Below, piece after piece: positions 48,124 to 60,500 of a DNA stretch of 64,000 nucleotides. The position numbers and the translations under genes were made by a program. Each line of letters opens with the position of its first letter. The first letter of the stretch is position 1. A model generated the notes under the pieces. The model was not told the DNA's origin and ran no database searches. It worked only from the letters and a program-made list of their open reading frames with translations. Source of the stretch: Hygrocybe punicea (Eukaryota; Basidiomycota; Agaricomycetes; Agaricales; Hygrophoraceae). The stretch is from contig OY744469.1 of assembly GCA_963556145.1 (NCBI GenBank), positions 2,700,767-2,764,766 on the forward strand, given 5' to 3'.

Positions 48124-49241
48124 TAGGGTATAACACGGGTAACCCCCGGGTCACTTTTTAGAACACCGGACCCGAACCCTTTGAAACCGCACCCGGAACG
48201 GGTCTCAACCCGAACCTTACCCGTTTAGCATGGGTTCTCAAGGTAACCGGTTCCAATTCGGTAACCACATCAAACTCGGTAACTGCAGACATTACCGCGG
48301 GTTTTCATTGCAAGACGGGGGGCGGGACAATATATCTATGCTACGGGGGGGGGTTCTTCGGTCTCTTCAACATCAGACTCTAGACCCCAGCACCTTTCGG
48401 CGTGATGTCTGAGGTTTCCGGTGGAGGACTTGTCCTTCTTGTCCTGATAACGCCGTACGCCTCCACCACCTTTACAGACCCGGGCTGCGCAGCGGAACCA
48501 ATGGTAGAGACGTTTCTGGTTGTCGTATTTGATGGTGACATCGGTTTTGAAGAATTGATAGATTGGCGAGCGCCATGTTAGTTTTGCTTTAGCTGAATCC
48601 GAAGCTCGTAAGACTCTAATCAGCAGAAGGTGAGCACTTACCGAGTTCTTCTTCTGGGCTATCGGGCTTCTCACTGTCAGACTTCTCAGTATCGGAATCG
48701 ACCTCGATCGGATCATCGGGAGGCTGGGATGTGGTAGACAAGATCGAGTGAGTTGAGGGAGTCCTGTGAAGCGAAGTAGTAGTAACGCTCTTTTGAGCGC
48801 GTTTAGCAGACGTGGATTCGGAAGGGGTCTTTTTGGCGGTGGGCATGGTGGGTAAGAGATATGGGAGAGAGAAAAAGGAGGAGACTTTATACGCACAGAG
48901 ATTGGACTGATCCGCAGATCAAAAAAAATACTGCCCGATGGATCCATGAGTGTGTTGCAACGACTAACAACATCGAAGCGAATACTGAACGGGATTTGCA
49001 GACGGGATTTCGAGAAGTGGGAGGGCAGCATGGTCGACGATGCTGAATGAATTGGACCCATCAACGGAGAGCAATGAAACACGGGGAATTGTCGAAGTCA
49101 GGCGTGGGAACCCGTGAAACCCGGAGAACCGCGATTTCGGGTACGGTATTGCCTGGGGTGCTGAATCGGCAACCCATACCCGGAACCGCGGCACCCATTA
49201 TAGGGAACCCTCGGGTAAACCCGAACCCATGTTATACCCTA
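48124..49241 (-). mobile_element. Internally deleted hAT element (hAT2), relative of hAT1
   Basis: The element is 1118 bp with terminal inverted repeats TAGGGTATAACA (left) and TAGGGTATAACA-like (right, TAGGGTATAACAT). It is flanked by a perfect 8-bp duplication, AACTGAAC, at 48116-48123 and 49242-49249. Its ends are rich in GGGTAACCC/CCCGAACC motifs like those of hAT1. It keeps only the N-terminal exons of the transposase gene; the catalytic region is absent. It could be mobilised only in trans. Confidence 0.93.
48336..48846 (-). pseudogene. Truncated hAT transposase, BED-like N-terminus only
   Basis: Starts at ATG 48844-48846 (MPTAKKTPSESTSAKRA). A Ser-rich and acidic leader (PIEVDSDTEKSDSEKPD) is followed by a 49-nt intron (48593-48641, donor GTAAGT). 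After that come KLTWRSPIYQFFKTDVTI, the zinc-binding-like CAARVC segment and STGNLRHHAERCWG. Both the leader and the zinc region parallel hAT1 (SPIYSFFKDNITI, HSTANLMKHARRCFG). The frame ends soon after in a Glu/Pro stretch at 48336. What survives is a DNA-binding half without catalysis. Confidence 0.8.
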
Positions 49242-49249
49242 AACTGAAC

Positions 49250-49923
49250 TAGTCTTTTATTAATAAATATAAAATTAGGTGAACCAGAACTGGTGGTCCA
49301 GTCTTCAGCCAGTCTGGTCCAGTCTTGTCCAGGTTTTTTTCTGGTCACCTTAAAACACTAACCAAATCATACCCCAACAGATCTTGGCAGTATGGCAGAC
49401 TTTATTTATTGTCTGTGTGAACATCTAACTTTTTATGCTGCATTATCTTTAATCCTGTGGAAACAATATGCATAAGATAGACTTGATTCTGAGCTATATA
49501 TTTTCACTATATTGGGGTGGATTTCCAAACACCACAAAGACTCTAGAAAATCCTTTAGACTCCATCCCCTTGATGGAACACATAAAGATCCAACTCCATT
49601 GATTCCCCAGAATATAAGTATTGTTACGGATGTCGGCCCAACACACATTTTTTCGTGCAATATCTTATCGGTTTCTTGAAATGTGATTTGCCATCGATTA
49701 CTCTGTCTTCGGATAACAGCGACCGCCTGAATATCCTGTATTAGTTTCTGCAACAGAGAGCTGTGACTCACGTACGGTTCTCATGAGGTCACGATGCAAC
49801 TGGTCATGCTGCATACCATAGCATATGCTTAATCTTGATCTTGATCTTCGAAGAAAAAGTCATATTGTGACCCACGATGACGTGTTACGTGCATACACGG
49901 AGTGACGGAGAAGTGTTCGATAT
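49250..49923. other. AT-rich intergenic DNA with a CTGGTCCAGTC repeat patch
   Basis: Near 49275-49345 several copies of CTGGTCCAGTCT-like sequence suggest another transposon end. The minus-strand frame 49433-49771 has no recognised domain. This region is also the 3' flank of the NTF2-like gene. Confidence 0.45.
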
Positions 49924-50469
49924 TCAGAAAGAATGACCGTTCATGTTACTGTTCATCTGAGTAAGACTGCGCAATACGTTGAAGTTAGCTTCATGAACAA
50001 AGGGTTTCTCGGCACTAACCTGTCTGACCTCACTCAGCTTTCCCATCCTCGCCAGGTAAGCTGCACCAGAGTCTGCCCAAACCTGATAATCCGTCACCTT
50101 CAACTCGTCATCAAAGTCCAACGAATACACAAATGTCTCATCCCAGGTCTCCCCAGTGCTGATCCACGTAAACATGGCCTGCCCCTTCACGGACACCTTG
50201 CTTCCCTCGGTGTCGAGTATGTATTTTGAGAAGCGCATGTTATCGTAAGCCAAGAGCTCGTTTATGAGTTCGAAATATTTGCGAATGGCTGGGAGACCGA
50301 TGAATGGTCGTCCCAAGAATGGGGCGAGGGCCCTCTCGCCGTGTTCGATCACAGTGCACTGATGGGTGACGGAGAAGTGAGAAAGTAAGGTGTCGAGATC
50401 TTTTTTGGAGGCGAAGTCCTCACAGAGTCCCCGAGCAGCGTAGAACAGTTGATTTCTTGACGGGGACAT
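49924..50469 (-). CDS. NTF2-like (SnoaL-like) fold protein
   Basis: A single-exon reading of about 180 residues from the ATG at 50467-50469 (MSPSRNQLFYAARGLCEDFA). The pattern of an N-terminal helix (LFYAARGLCEDFASKKDLDTLLSHF), GRPFIGLPAIRKYFELI, strands with FTWISTGETWDETFVYSLDF and a final VTDYQVWADSGAAYLARMG resembles fungal NTF2/SnoaL-like proteins. These form a small cone-shaped ligand pocket, and their substrate is unknown. The last 25 residues (after GKLSEVRQ) look unconserved. The gene is divergent from the small gene starting at about 50596/50698, only 127-228 bp away. Confidence 0.68.
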   Translation of the reverse strand: MSPSRNQLFYAARGLCEDFASKKDLDTLLSHFSVTHQCTVIEHGERALAPFLGRPFIGLPAIRKYFELINELLAYDNMRFSKYILDTEGSKVSVKGQAMFTWISTGETWDETFVYSLDFDDELKVTDYQVWADSGAAYLARMGKLSEVRQVSAEKPFVHEANFNVLRSLTQMNSNMNGHSF

Positions 50470-50697
50470 CTCCAAGGTACGGGCACGTGAATCGCTTGGA
50501 GGTAACAGGCGGGTTTTAGCTGGATTTTATGTAAACTTGGCAATGCTCTAGGACCTCAATAAGGCTCTTTGTGTTCTATTCTCTTTCTCCTTTGCATGTC
50601 GTCCAGCCAGTCGTCTCGCCAGGAAAACACTGAGCAGGGCTCGACAACCAGCTCCCAGTGAGTGCTCGTGTTCGCAGATTGTCTAGAAAAACTATTC

Positions 50698-51452
50698 ATG
50701 GCTCCGGGATCGAGCAGAAGCATTGACGCCGCCCTGAAGAGAATGTCGAAACAAGCCATGCAATACGAGTATCAGATGAAAGACTTGGAGGTAACACATC
50801 ATTATCTCATTGCCGCTGTGACTATCTCTGATGGCTTCCACCAGGCGAAGCTGTCAGAAAACCTGAGCAACTTTCGAGCTCTCGACAGTCTTCTGCGAGA
50901 AGCCTTTTCAGGTCTTCAGGTCCGTGCCTGACTCTACAGAGACCAGAACAAGACGAATATTCGTAACAGCTAAATTCAAGCCGTGTCGAACGTACTATGA
51001 GCTTGCAAGTTCCTCACACTCGGAACGAGCGTAATAAGTCCCTGGAGGCTCTCTCAGAGCTGTCCGAGACACTGCCCGTTATCCAGTCACAAGTCAGCAA
51101 GATTCGCAAGGTGTACGACTCAGGTCGGGCAAAGGTGTAGTGTAACTTTCCTGAAATCCTGTCCTCCCAGCACTGAATTTATTCCTACCTTTGTGGGACC
51201 ACAATGTTCACCTCTATGCAGGCTCAAGCGCTCGTCTCGGAACTCGAATGGTTGAATACGGACTTTCATGAACGCTGGCGTACCATCATATTCACCTCCT
51301 CAAGCCCCGTGTCGCTGCGCTGGAAAGTGTTGATGCGATTACTGTTCGCGATCTCGTTCGTGGTGTGTGCGTGGATAGCGTGGATTACGATGTGGGGCGC
51401 GTGGCGAGCGCATCGACACCGATTGGTATGGGGCGAAAGGTTGATGTCATGA
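50698..51452 (+). CDS. Small coiled-coil protein with C-terminal membrane anchor
   Basis: I do not recognise the family. From the ATG at 50698 (MAPGSSRSIDAALKRMSKQ) four exons join in frame: coiled-coil MSKQAMQYEYQMKDLE, AKLSENLSNFRALDSLLREAF, LNSSRVERTMSLQVPHTRN, EALSELSETLPVIQSQVSKIRKV, AQALVSELEWLNTDFHERW, then a hydrophobic segment LLFAISFVVCAWIAWITMW and a basic tail. About 200 residues; probably tail-anchored. An upstream ATG at 50596 is in the same frame but separated from 50698 by a TGA at 50659, so it is either a short upstream ORF or an unrecognised first exon. Confidence 0.6.
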
Positions 51453-51633
51453 TTCTTGGGGAAGATGACGGTCTTGCCGTCATTTTCACATCACTTATCC
51501 TCATGTCCTGAGCATGTAGCATTATCACTATCGCTTCACAGATTATTCTCAAATTGCACTGATACTTTATTGTTAAGACTGTTATAAAGTGGCGAACAAA
51601 CTGCCCCGATGATCAGTGTCCTCGATCATGCAC

Positions 51634-52722
51634 TCAATCTTTGGGTTTCCTGACCCAAAACAGATAATTACATTCAGTCGCTCCCCAGGCGGTGGCCGCT
51701 CTTGGCATCAACGTCCACTGGCCTCTCCACGGCACATACACAATCCCGCGCACTTCCGCCTCTTTGCGAGTTGGTAGCCCGTGATCATACGTGCGTGTTA
51801 TCCATGGCCGTGGCCCTTGCTCCATCTTTGTCGAAGAGGAATTAGGTCTGTACACGTTTGGGTATTGTTGGAAGAATGAAATAAGCTCTGAAGAGTTCAC
51901 GTATTTGGAGTGGGTGTGGGTTCCAGGAGTTACTTTGCGGAAGATGCGCTCGGCAGCGACGATTGTGAGGAGGTAAGAAAGAGCTGTGCGTGCGATGGTG
52001 GAGAGAAATAGGTGGCCACCGGGCTAGGTCAGAGTAAGTGCCACGCATTAGATGGAGTGTTGACTCAACAGACTTTGACTAATTCTGCGCATGCTGAAAG
52101 AAAGTCGATGGGATTATCAACATGCTCAAGCACCTCCATGGAGCAAACCACGTCAAAGCGTTTGGGCTCCTCGAGAAGCATTTCAACGGAAGTGTGGCGG
52201 TAGTTCAGAGGGCCATTAGATGACCCTTCTGAAGAGGTGGACAAGGAAGGAAACAGTTTGGGGTCAGCGGATGCATGGAGGGAGGCGATAGCGATATTGG
52301 ACTCCGACGCGTCGATTCCAAGCGTTGTGGCTCCAAGCCGTGCAAGGCTCTATGAAAGACTCAACACATTCGTTGTAAAGTTACCCAACCAAAAACGTTC
52401 TCACCTCAGATAAAAGCCCTCCCCCACATCCAACATCCAAGACGTCCAATCCCTGCACAACACTGTCCCCCTCTACAGATTCCTCACCGCATTCTTCTCG
52501 AATGATCTCAGTCAACTTCTCCCTGATAAACTGCATCCGCAATGGATTCATCCTGTGCAGCAGCCCAAACTCACCCTGCTCATCCCACCATAGTGATGAA
52601 AGACGAGAAAAGTGGGCAATCTCCGACGAATTGACGGTGGTGTTAGCTGAGACATGGAGGGTCCGCCCAACGAATGAGCGGATAGTTATTGCTTTTCTGC
52701 AAAGAGATCTGGTGAACCTCAT
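51634..52722 (-). CDS. COQ3: Ubiquinone biosynthesis O-methyltransferase COQ3, mitochondrial
   Basis: Predicted SAM-dependent methyltransferase that performs the two O-methylations of coenzyme Q synthesis on the matrix side of the inner membrane. The start is the ATG at 52720-52722, with an Arg-rich presequence (MRFTRSLCRKAITIRSF). Family marks follow: EIAHFSRLSSLWWDEQGEFGLL-type segment, NPLRMQFIRE, SAM-binding motif I LDVLDVGCGGGLLSE, then after an intron LGATTLGIDAS, DVVCSMEVLEHVDNP and HLFLSTI-type motif III, and a C-end with YLFWVRKPKD. About 310 residues in four or five exons. It shares a roughly 300-bp promoter with the copper ATPase gene. Confidence 0.92.
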
Positions 52723-53026
52723 CGTCTCCTGGTCGGCAGTTGCCGACAGGAATACCGTGGGAACGTGTCAATCACCTTCACTGCCGTCGCTTACTACAAT
52801 ACTCTGTACCACGACGACGAACTACCAACGTCGCCTGTATTTTTCTTTCCTTCACTCTTGGCGCCGAGCGCTCCAAATATTTAAGTTATATCTTTAATCT
52901 GTCGTCGTCTCCTGGAACTTACTAGTAGGTTTGTCATCCAACCTTATTATATGAATCACAACCGTTTACGCCACTGTAGTTTAACCTGTTTAACAATACT
53001 AACCTCACCACAGTCTACTGATTCGG
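52723..53026. promoter_or_regulatory. Divergent promoter, COQ3 / copper ATPase
   Basis: 304 bp between divergent start codons. No clear TATA box or known copper-response element was recognised by eye. Confidence 0.45.
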
Positions 53027-56000
53027 ATGTCTGGGTTGTTCGTCAATATCTTGGCGCGGTCACCAGTGGACGCTTCTTTTGGGACAATTGCATTACCGCT
53101 TTCCGCAGAGAACAACTTGACCAGAGCCAACGACACCCAAAAATGCGAGCTGCGTATAGAAGGTATGACTTGTGGATCTTGTGTCGAGGTAAGAAATCAT
53201 GGATGAAATACGCGTGATACCTCCTAACCTTGAAAACAGGCCATCGAAGGAATGCTCAGAAAGCAACCAGGCATCCATTCCGTAAAGGTTGCCCTCCTTG
53301 CCGAACGCGGGGTAATTGAATATGATCCTACTGCATGGACACCTGAAAAACTCGTCAACGTGAGCTCCACCTTGTATTACACATTTATACAAATGCTGAC
53401 CGCTAGCAGGAAATCTCGGACATCGGCTTCGATGCAACTTTGATACCGCCAACCCGCTCTGACATGGTTGTTCTCCGTATCTATGGCATGACGTGCTCGT
53501 CATGTACTTCCACAATCGAGAATACCCTGAATGGGGTTCCCGGTATTAACAGCGTTGCCATCTCGCTTGCCACAGAATCGTGCAAAATTCATTTCGACCG
53601 TACCCTCATTGGCCCCCGAGAAATGGTCGAGCGCATAGAAGATATGGGCTTCGACGCGATGCTATCTGACCAGGAAGACGCTACACAAATACAATCCCTG
53701 ACACGAATGAAGGAGATAAAGGAATGGCGCTCGAGATTCCTGTGGAGTCTGACATTTGCTATACCCGTGTTCTTTATTGAAATGGTCGCACCACACATCG
53801 CCTTTCTGGCCCCTATAGTGAATTACCGACTTTCCCGAGGCATCTATCTGGGAGACCTTTTGGTTTGTTTTCTAACAACCCCAGCTCAATTCTGGATTGG
53901 TGCAAAGTTTTACCGTAATGCTTATAAGTCACTCAAGCACGGCAGCGCTACAATGGACGTCCTCGTCATGCTTGGTACATCCGCTGCATATTTCTTTTCT
54001 TTGTTCGCAATGGTTTTTGCCACCATGAATACTGCGCCAGATTTCAGGCCATTCGTCTTCTTCGACACCAGCACCATGTTGATCGCTTTCGTCTCGATAG
54101 GGCGATACCTGGAGAACAAAGCCAAAGGACGCACAAGCGCTGCCATAACCGATCTCATGGCGCTCGCGCCATCCATGGCCACCATCTACACCGACCCTGC
54201 CTGTGCCTTGGAGAAGCGGATCCCGACGGAATTGGTGCAGGTTGGTGACACTGTCAAGCTTGTCCCCGGTGACAAAGTTCCGGCCGATGGAACAGTGATT
54301 AGAGGTTCCTCCAGTGTAGATGAGAGCGCAGTGACGGGCGAAGCTGTCCCTGTACTCAAACAATCAGGGGACAGCGTCATCGGGGGAACTGTCAATGGAC
54401 TCGGGACATTTGATATGCTCGTAACACGCGCGGGGAAAGATACCGCTCTGGCACAGATTGTAAACCTCGTCGAAGAAGCCCAGACATCTAAAGCTCCCAT
54501 CCAGGCGTTTGCAGATCGTGTCGCAGGATTCTTCGTGCCGGCCGTCGTGTCCCTCGCTCTCATCACATTCCTCGTGTGGATCATCGCCTCCAGTATCATC
54601 GATGATCAATTCCTGCCTGCTATGTTTCACCGTCATGGCGCCAGCAAGCTCGCTGTGTGTCTGCAAATGTGTATATCCGTTATCGTGGTTGCGTGTCCGT
54701 GTGCGCTAGGCTTGAGCACCCCGACGGCAGTCATGGTTGGCACGGGTGTAGGGGCGAAGAATGGAATTCTAATCAAAAGTGGCCAGGCACTCGAGGCTAG
54801 CAAGTCCATCAAGATAATTGTGATGGACAAAACGGGTACTGTGACACAAGGAAAAATGACAGTTGTCGGGATGGCTTGGCTACCTTCGGGCGACAATTCC
54901 GAGTTGTCGACCGACTTGAGCGAGTCGTTGTTGAAAAAATGCGCTGATGAACGTCTCTCGCGAGCGGATATTGTGGCAATGGTATCTGCCACCGAAGCAC
55001 GGTCGGAGCATCCGCTGGCCAAGGCAATTGCTACCTTCGGCAAGGATCTGCTTGCTAGTTCAGGGGGAGTTGTGCCAGATCCTAAAGTCGAGTCCTTTGA
55101 AAGTGTCACTGGCCAAGGCGTTAAAGCCTTGCTTTCGCTGTCCGGATCGAAATACTCACTTCTAGTGGGCAATGCACAGTTCATTACACAAGCAGACGAG
55201 GGAAATCTACTCTATCATCTATCAGGCTTCGAATTACAAGAGACGGCTCTTGGCCGCACCGTCATTTATGTATCCATCTACACGTCTACCTCCTCCCTGC
55301 CTCTTCCAATACTAGCTATTTCTCTCGCCGACGCGCCCAAACAGTCTTCCGCACATGCTATCAAAGCTCTGCATACCATGGGGGTCGAAGTTCACATGAT
55401 GACTGGTGATGGGAAGGCTACGGCTCTTGCAGTCGCGAAACAGGTTGGGATCAAGCCGGAAAATGTTTCAGCCAGCATGAGTCCCATGGGAAAGGCATCG
55501 CTGGTGACTGAGCTCATGGAGAAGCATGGCGGGGGTATTGCCATGGTATGTCATCGGCTCTCAAGACGACAGGTTTAATGATTTTTTTGTGCTAGGTTGG
55601 CGATGGTATCAATGATTCTCCTGCTCTGGTCGCTGCCGCCGTGGGGATCGCTCTTTCCTCTGGAACATCCGTCGCCATCGAAGCGGCCGACATTGTCCTC
55701 ATGCGCTGCGACCTCCTTGATGTTGTTGCTGCGCTCCACCTCTCGCGAAACATCTTCAAGGTTATCAAGCGCAATCTTGTTTGGGCCTGTGTGTACAACA
55801 TCTTGGGGATTCCACTCGCCATGGGATTTTTCCTACCATTTGGGCTATACATGCATCCCATGCTAGCGGGCGCTGCAATGGCGTTTTCCTCCGTTAGCGT
55901 TGTTGCGAGTTCGTTGACGCTACAATGGTGGACACGGCCAGCACTGAGCGTTATGCCTGGCGAATCCATTCGAACGGAAAGTATGCTGCAGAATGTATGG

Positions 56001-56102
56001 AATATGTTTGTGGATTGGTTAGAGGCTACGACTGGAATTGTTCGTTGGAAACGGGAACGAGGTTATACCGCGATACCTATTGAGCTCGATGAGGCTGTTT
56101 AA
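53027..56102 (+). CDS. Copper-transporting P1B-type ATPase (Ccc2-like)
   Basis: Predicted Golgi copper pump that loads secreted cuproenzymes. The start is the ATG at 53027 ([18 protein letters not shown]), read in frame into the first metal-binding domain ([14 protein letters not shown]). Two introns further on comes the second ([16 protein letters not shown]). Membrane and catalytic parts follow in the usual order: [27 protein letters not shown], actuator [13 protein letters not shown], ion site VACPCALGL, phosphorylation [24 protein letters not shown], and after a late intron [10 protein letters not shown]. The tail ends PIELDEAV. About 960 residues. CPC identifies the copper/silver class. 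There are only two N-terminal HMA domains. Confidence 0.93.
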
Positions 56103-56181
56103 GCTTTCAAGTGCCAAATGTATTACTCGCTGTGTATTGTTTTGGATGCTTCTGTGCTAGCAATAAATAGTATCAATCGCT

Positions 56182-57076
56182 ATGTCAATAACAGACAAGA
56201 CAAATTCCGGTGCAATTCCACCTCCACCAATAGGACCTGCACTTTCTTTGGAACTGCGTCTGCGATGGCTCGAGGCTATCCTCCTCGGCGTTCGACAGGA
56301 CGCCAAACACAGGAAGGGGAAAGACAAGGTTCACTCTTTGAGAAATGGCGATACGCTGTTAAGAGCTGCGGAGGACATCCAGAGAAGACTGGACAGCATT
56401 GTTCAGAGCAACGATGGCCTGAGGCGCTTCATGGATCATTGTCTGTCAAATTCTGCCCACCTTTGGCATATATGTAATAACTGCTCTGACAGATGACCAG
56501 CACGCCCACCTGTTGACGCCGTCGTTTGCATTGTCGGGTGCACTGGCTGTGCCTGCTCCTTCGTACGAAAATATGTCTGCCAGCGAACTGGAAGCATTCC
56601 TCGAGGAAATGGAGCCAGACATCCGTGCCGCCGAGCGGGACATGCGAGAAATAGAGATACTAGCGAACAAGGGAGTGACCGGCGCCGGCAAACTTCCAGG
56701 TTTGTTTCCAAATTCAATACAATCCAACCACGGAGATCTCACGAACAAAATAATGATAATGATCTGAGACTCCCAGATTACAAGGCCTTACAGCCTCGAT
56801 TGGAAGCACTGCTAAAAGCACACGAAGAGGACTTGGGATCGGCTGCTTTTCTCGAAAAACGCATGACGGCTCTGATGGAGCGACACGCAAACCAGGTTTG
56901 CTGCCGTGGTTGCTTTTTTTATTGCTAGTGTTTATTTTGATTTTGTAATCCGACAACAGGTGGATACGCTATCAGAACTATTCTTGGTGTGGGATGATAC
57001 TATTACTGAAACAGAAGACAAGGCCTCGAAACTTGAGCGGGAACGGGAGGAGAGACGGCGTTTGGGGCTTGAATAG
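56182..57076 (+). CDS. Dynactin p24-like (DCTN3/RO-10-like) subunit
   Basis: Tentative. Four exons give about 230 residues of mostly helical sequence: LSLELRLRWLEAILLGV, LLRAAEDIQRRLDSIV, LEAFLEEMEPDIRAAERDM, YKALQPRLEALLKAHEEDL and VDTLSELFLVWDDTITETED. Short helices opening with a leading LRLRWLE motif and ending in an L-x-F-x-x-WD segment recall the small p22/p24 subunit of dynactin, which sits in the shoulder of the complex that links dynein to cargo. The match is by pattern only, and another coiled-coil complex subunit is possible. It follows the copper ATPase on the same strand with an 80-bp gap. Confidence 0.45.
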
Positions 57077-57549
57077 GTACACTGGTCGAGTTCACATGGT
57101 TGCCATGCAGGCCAGCGCATCTTCTGTCCTCGGAGTCTATACTGAATCGTCAAACCCCCGCAATTTTACACATGTTGGCAGGCATCCCACCCCCAACAAT
57201 CATTTGACGCCGTAACACGGCACCTCTTGTTGTCGCTGTGAATTTGCAGTCGGAAACCCGTGTATATTTATGCAAAGACTGAATGGAAGGCCATTTCCGG
57301 TCAAGAAATGTCTAATCATGGTAGGGTACATACAGGAGAGCACAGACCGACTACATGCCGCGTCTGTATGGTAATGGACACATGAGTGATCATAAGGGGA
57401 GGGGGAAGAGGGAGTGACGGCCCTCGAAGCATCATGAGTGTCAGCAGGCAAAATGGTATACACATATATTCTGGACCGTTGGCAAATTGAATGAGGGAAG
57501 ATGAAGTGTATATGTTTTTGTTTTTTTTTAAAAAAGAGGGGAGGGGAAC
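57077..57549. other. Intergenic DNA between convergent genes
   Basis: Holds the 3' ends of the dynactin-like and scaffold-like genes, with a T-rich/A-rich run near 57510-57535. No gene recognised. Confidence 0.5.
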
Positions 57550-60500
57550 TTAGTCGCGGGCGATCCAGTCGGTACTCCGAGAAACTAGTTCGATGGAATT
57601 ATCTGTCGTCCAAAATAATCGCTCGGTTGCACTTCGGCCACTCCAACTTTTCTGATCACGCAAGATCATGGCCTAGGTAGGGAGAAAACAACATGAGCGT
57701 GTTTCCGCAAAAAAAAAGAACCAAAAGCAAGTTGGCATACCTGCTGAGCACCGAAATTTCGCTGGTCATGAGCGAACAGCTCCACGTTCTCATCTAAAGC
57801 CTCTGAGAGAATCTGCAAATCTTGAAGGATGGCCTGCATAGCGCGCACAGAGGAGAGTGTGAGGATCTCCTTGCGATTTCGCACAGTTCCACCATTACTG
57901 CTAGGCGCGGGCAATGCCCGCGAGATGGTCTGCAGCACTGTATGTAAAATTCGTTTGGTTTCGTTCAAGATCTTCTGTGCCTGGGGATAGTTTTTCCGAG
58001 ATACAAGAACCAGTGCCCGGGTGATCATGTCGGATGCGAGAAGTTCCATTCGGCGGCGTACGATGACGGGATCGGATGCACTATTGACAGGCGCCCGTGA
58101 AGGATTGTTGGTCATCGGGAGAAGGGTGACGGTAAGCAGAACGGGATGGGCAAGGCGCGATACTTGTCGTCCGGCTGCTGGATCGAAGAACGAGCCATCG
58201 ACCTCAATAACTGGTACCTCGTCAATCATCCGGTCCATCATTCCGTCAACGAGATCAGTAGAATCGTCGATAGATAACGAATCAAGACCCATGCTTTGGA
58301 CGAATTGGTCAGTTGCATTCAATGGGCGTCCTTGTAGGTGTCGTCCATTGCTCCGTTTCTGAAGGTCGGCATTGTCAAGATCCAATTCAATAAGCATCTC
58401 CTTCCGTTCGCCATACCGCAGCTCGCCGACATCTACATCTACGTTCTGGCCGTCAGAGGCAAGGATGGATGAAGGACCACCTGAAACTTTGCGAATCCGG
58501 AAGCGATGGCCATCGACGACCTTCATGTGGAGCTTCATATTCGAGAGGCCTATAGACATCATCCCTCCCACGCAGCCAGCTATGCAATCTCTAAGGTCGT
58601 ACCAATCCTTGACAAAGGTATACGTTCCGTTTGTGTGGTTTGACATGAGCCATAAGGAAGCAGGATCGTGAGAGCGACCGTAACCAAACGAGTGAATAGG
58701 AACATTGGCGGCTTCGGCACGAGCAAGGACAAGGTCCATCTGAGCACGTCGTGTGGTATCCGCCGTGTCACTGACCAGTAACATGCCGGAGACAGGGTGA
58801 CGAGACTTGCGCTGAAGGACAACATCAAGCCCTTACGATCAGGGTATCAGCTATGGTCCAACCGCTGGAGAAATGTTTCCAGACTGACCGTGATTTACCG
58901 CAGTCACAACGTCAGTCTTCTCTTCTTTAGAAGCTCTAACCAAGAAGTCATCCTCAAAGGTTTCGTCTCTTAACCCGATCTCGTCTATGAACTTGGCCAA
59001 TCGCATGCGACTTTGACCCCTGCCGATATTCAAGAAAGGTGTCTTCCTTACCCGCCCTCCCACGCCAACTTCGAAAGTGACCAGACTCAGCCTATCCTTC
59101 ATGCCCATAGAGGCCAGGATAAAATCGAGAGAGGCCTTGATGACGCGGACCTTGAGAGCAGCCGTACTTGGCACGGCAGACGCTGGCGGGACGGAAATGA
59201 CCAAAATAAGATCGAGAGGAGGATGGAGTACGGGCGCGAGAGAATTAGATGGTCCTGATGAAGTGTGTGGAGTGACCAAGCTTGACGGTGAGTCGTAGTC
59301 GGTCATTTCTTCGTCTTCACCCAAAGTCGAAAGTTTATTCCCCTGGCGGGAAACTGTCATAGAGCCGTGAGAGGTGGAAGACGACAAGGTGGACCGGGAC
59401 GAGCTGTTTAGCAGGCTATCCATTGTACTGGTAGTTGTCGTTGTACTCCCGCTCAGCATCCGCGCTGCCTTTGCGCTGCCTCCAAACTCCTCCATATCCA
59501 GCGGGGCTTCAGGCTGCTGTGGCTGTCGGTTCTGGGCTTGAAATAACCTAACCTGCGTTTGGATCTGGTTCTTCCATGATTCCAAGGACGCTCTGTCCTT
59601 GAAGATGAGGATGAAAGACGCGAGTTCATCTTCCATGTCGATGGTGAGGCTCATTTCACCGGCAGCAGAAGTGGCCTTGACTTGTTTGATGTGTCGTACG
59701 TAGATTCTGCCCTTGAGCCGGAGAACACCTTTCGATTGACTGGACAAGGAATTATTCCCAGTAGAACCGTTGTCGCTGAAGCCGCTTGCGTTGGAGAGAA
59801 GCCGCCCCAACGAACGCTTCTTCTCTTCAACCACACAGATGATGGCTTCTTTAAACAGGTAGACGAAAAATTCGCGCACAAGAGACTCGCGACGAACCGA
59901 CAAGAGGTCGTACATTTGAAGCGGGCCCAGGTCGGAAAGCGGGTGACCCTTCCAGTCGATAATACGGTTGCGCAGATCTTCCGTGATGGCATTGAACGGA
60001 GATTCTTCCTCGGCGACGTATTGGGGAGGATCTTGTGGTGGGGTCGAAGACTGGCTATGCTGCGAGACAGAAGGAGGCGGGGTGGATTGGCTATATGAGC
60101 TTTCCGATGGATCCGGACGGTGCTGTTGTTGCCGCTGCCTTGCCGTCTGCTCGGGCATGGGGCTAGAATGACCTGAACGAGTTTCCTGTCTCGGGTTTCC
60201 ATTCCTTGATGAGTTATATTTGTCCGACATGACAGGGCCGGGGACGTTTCCTGCGACACGTTTCCCGGGAAGTTCGATGACGACGATGCAAGTGAGAGGT
60301 TGGCTTCCATCTGTGGTTCGCGTGAGAGAGGAGAATTCGGGGCGAACTTGGATGGAGGGAGAGACGATGTAGTGAGACTGTTCGTTTCCAGAGCCAGATT
60401 TGACTGAGCCAGTATGCTCGAGAGGGTCGTCTTCGTTCGGATCGTACGGTCGTGGTGGGGGTGCCTGATGACGATTGCGTGAGGTTGGAGTGTCACGACC

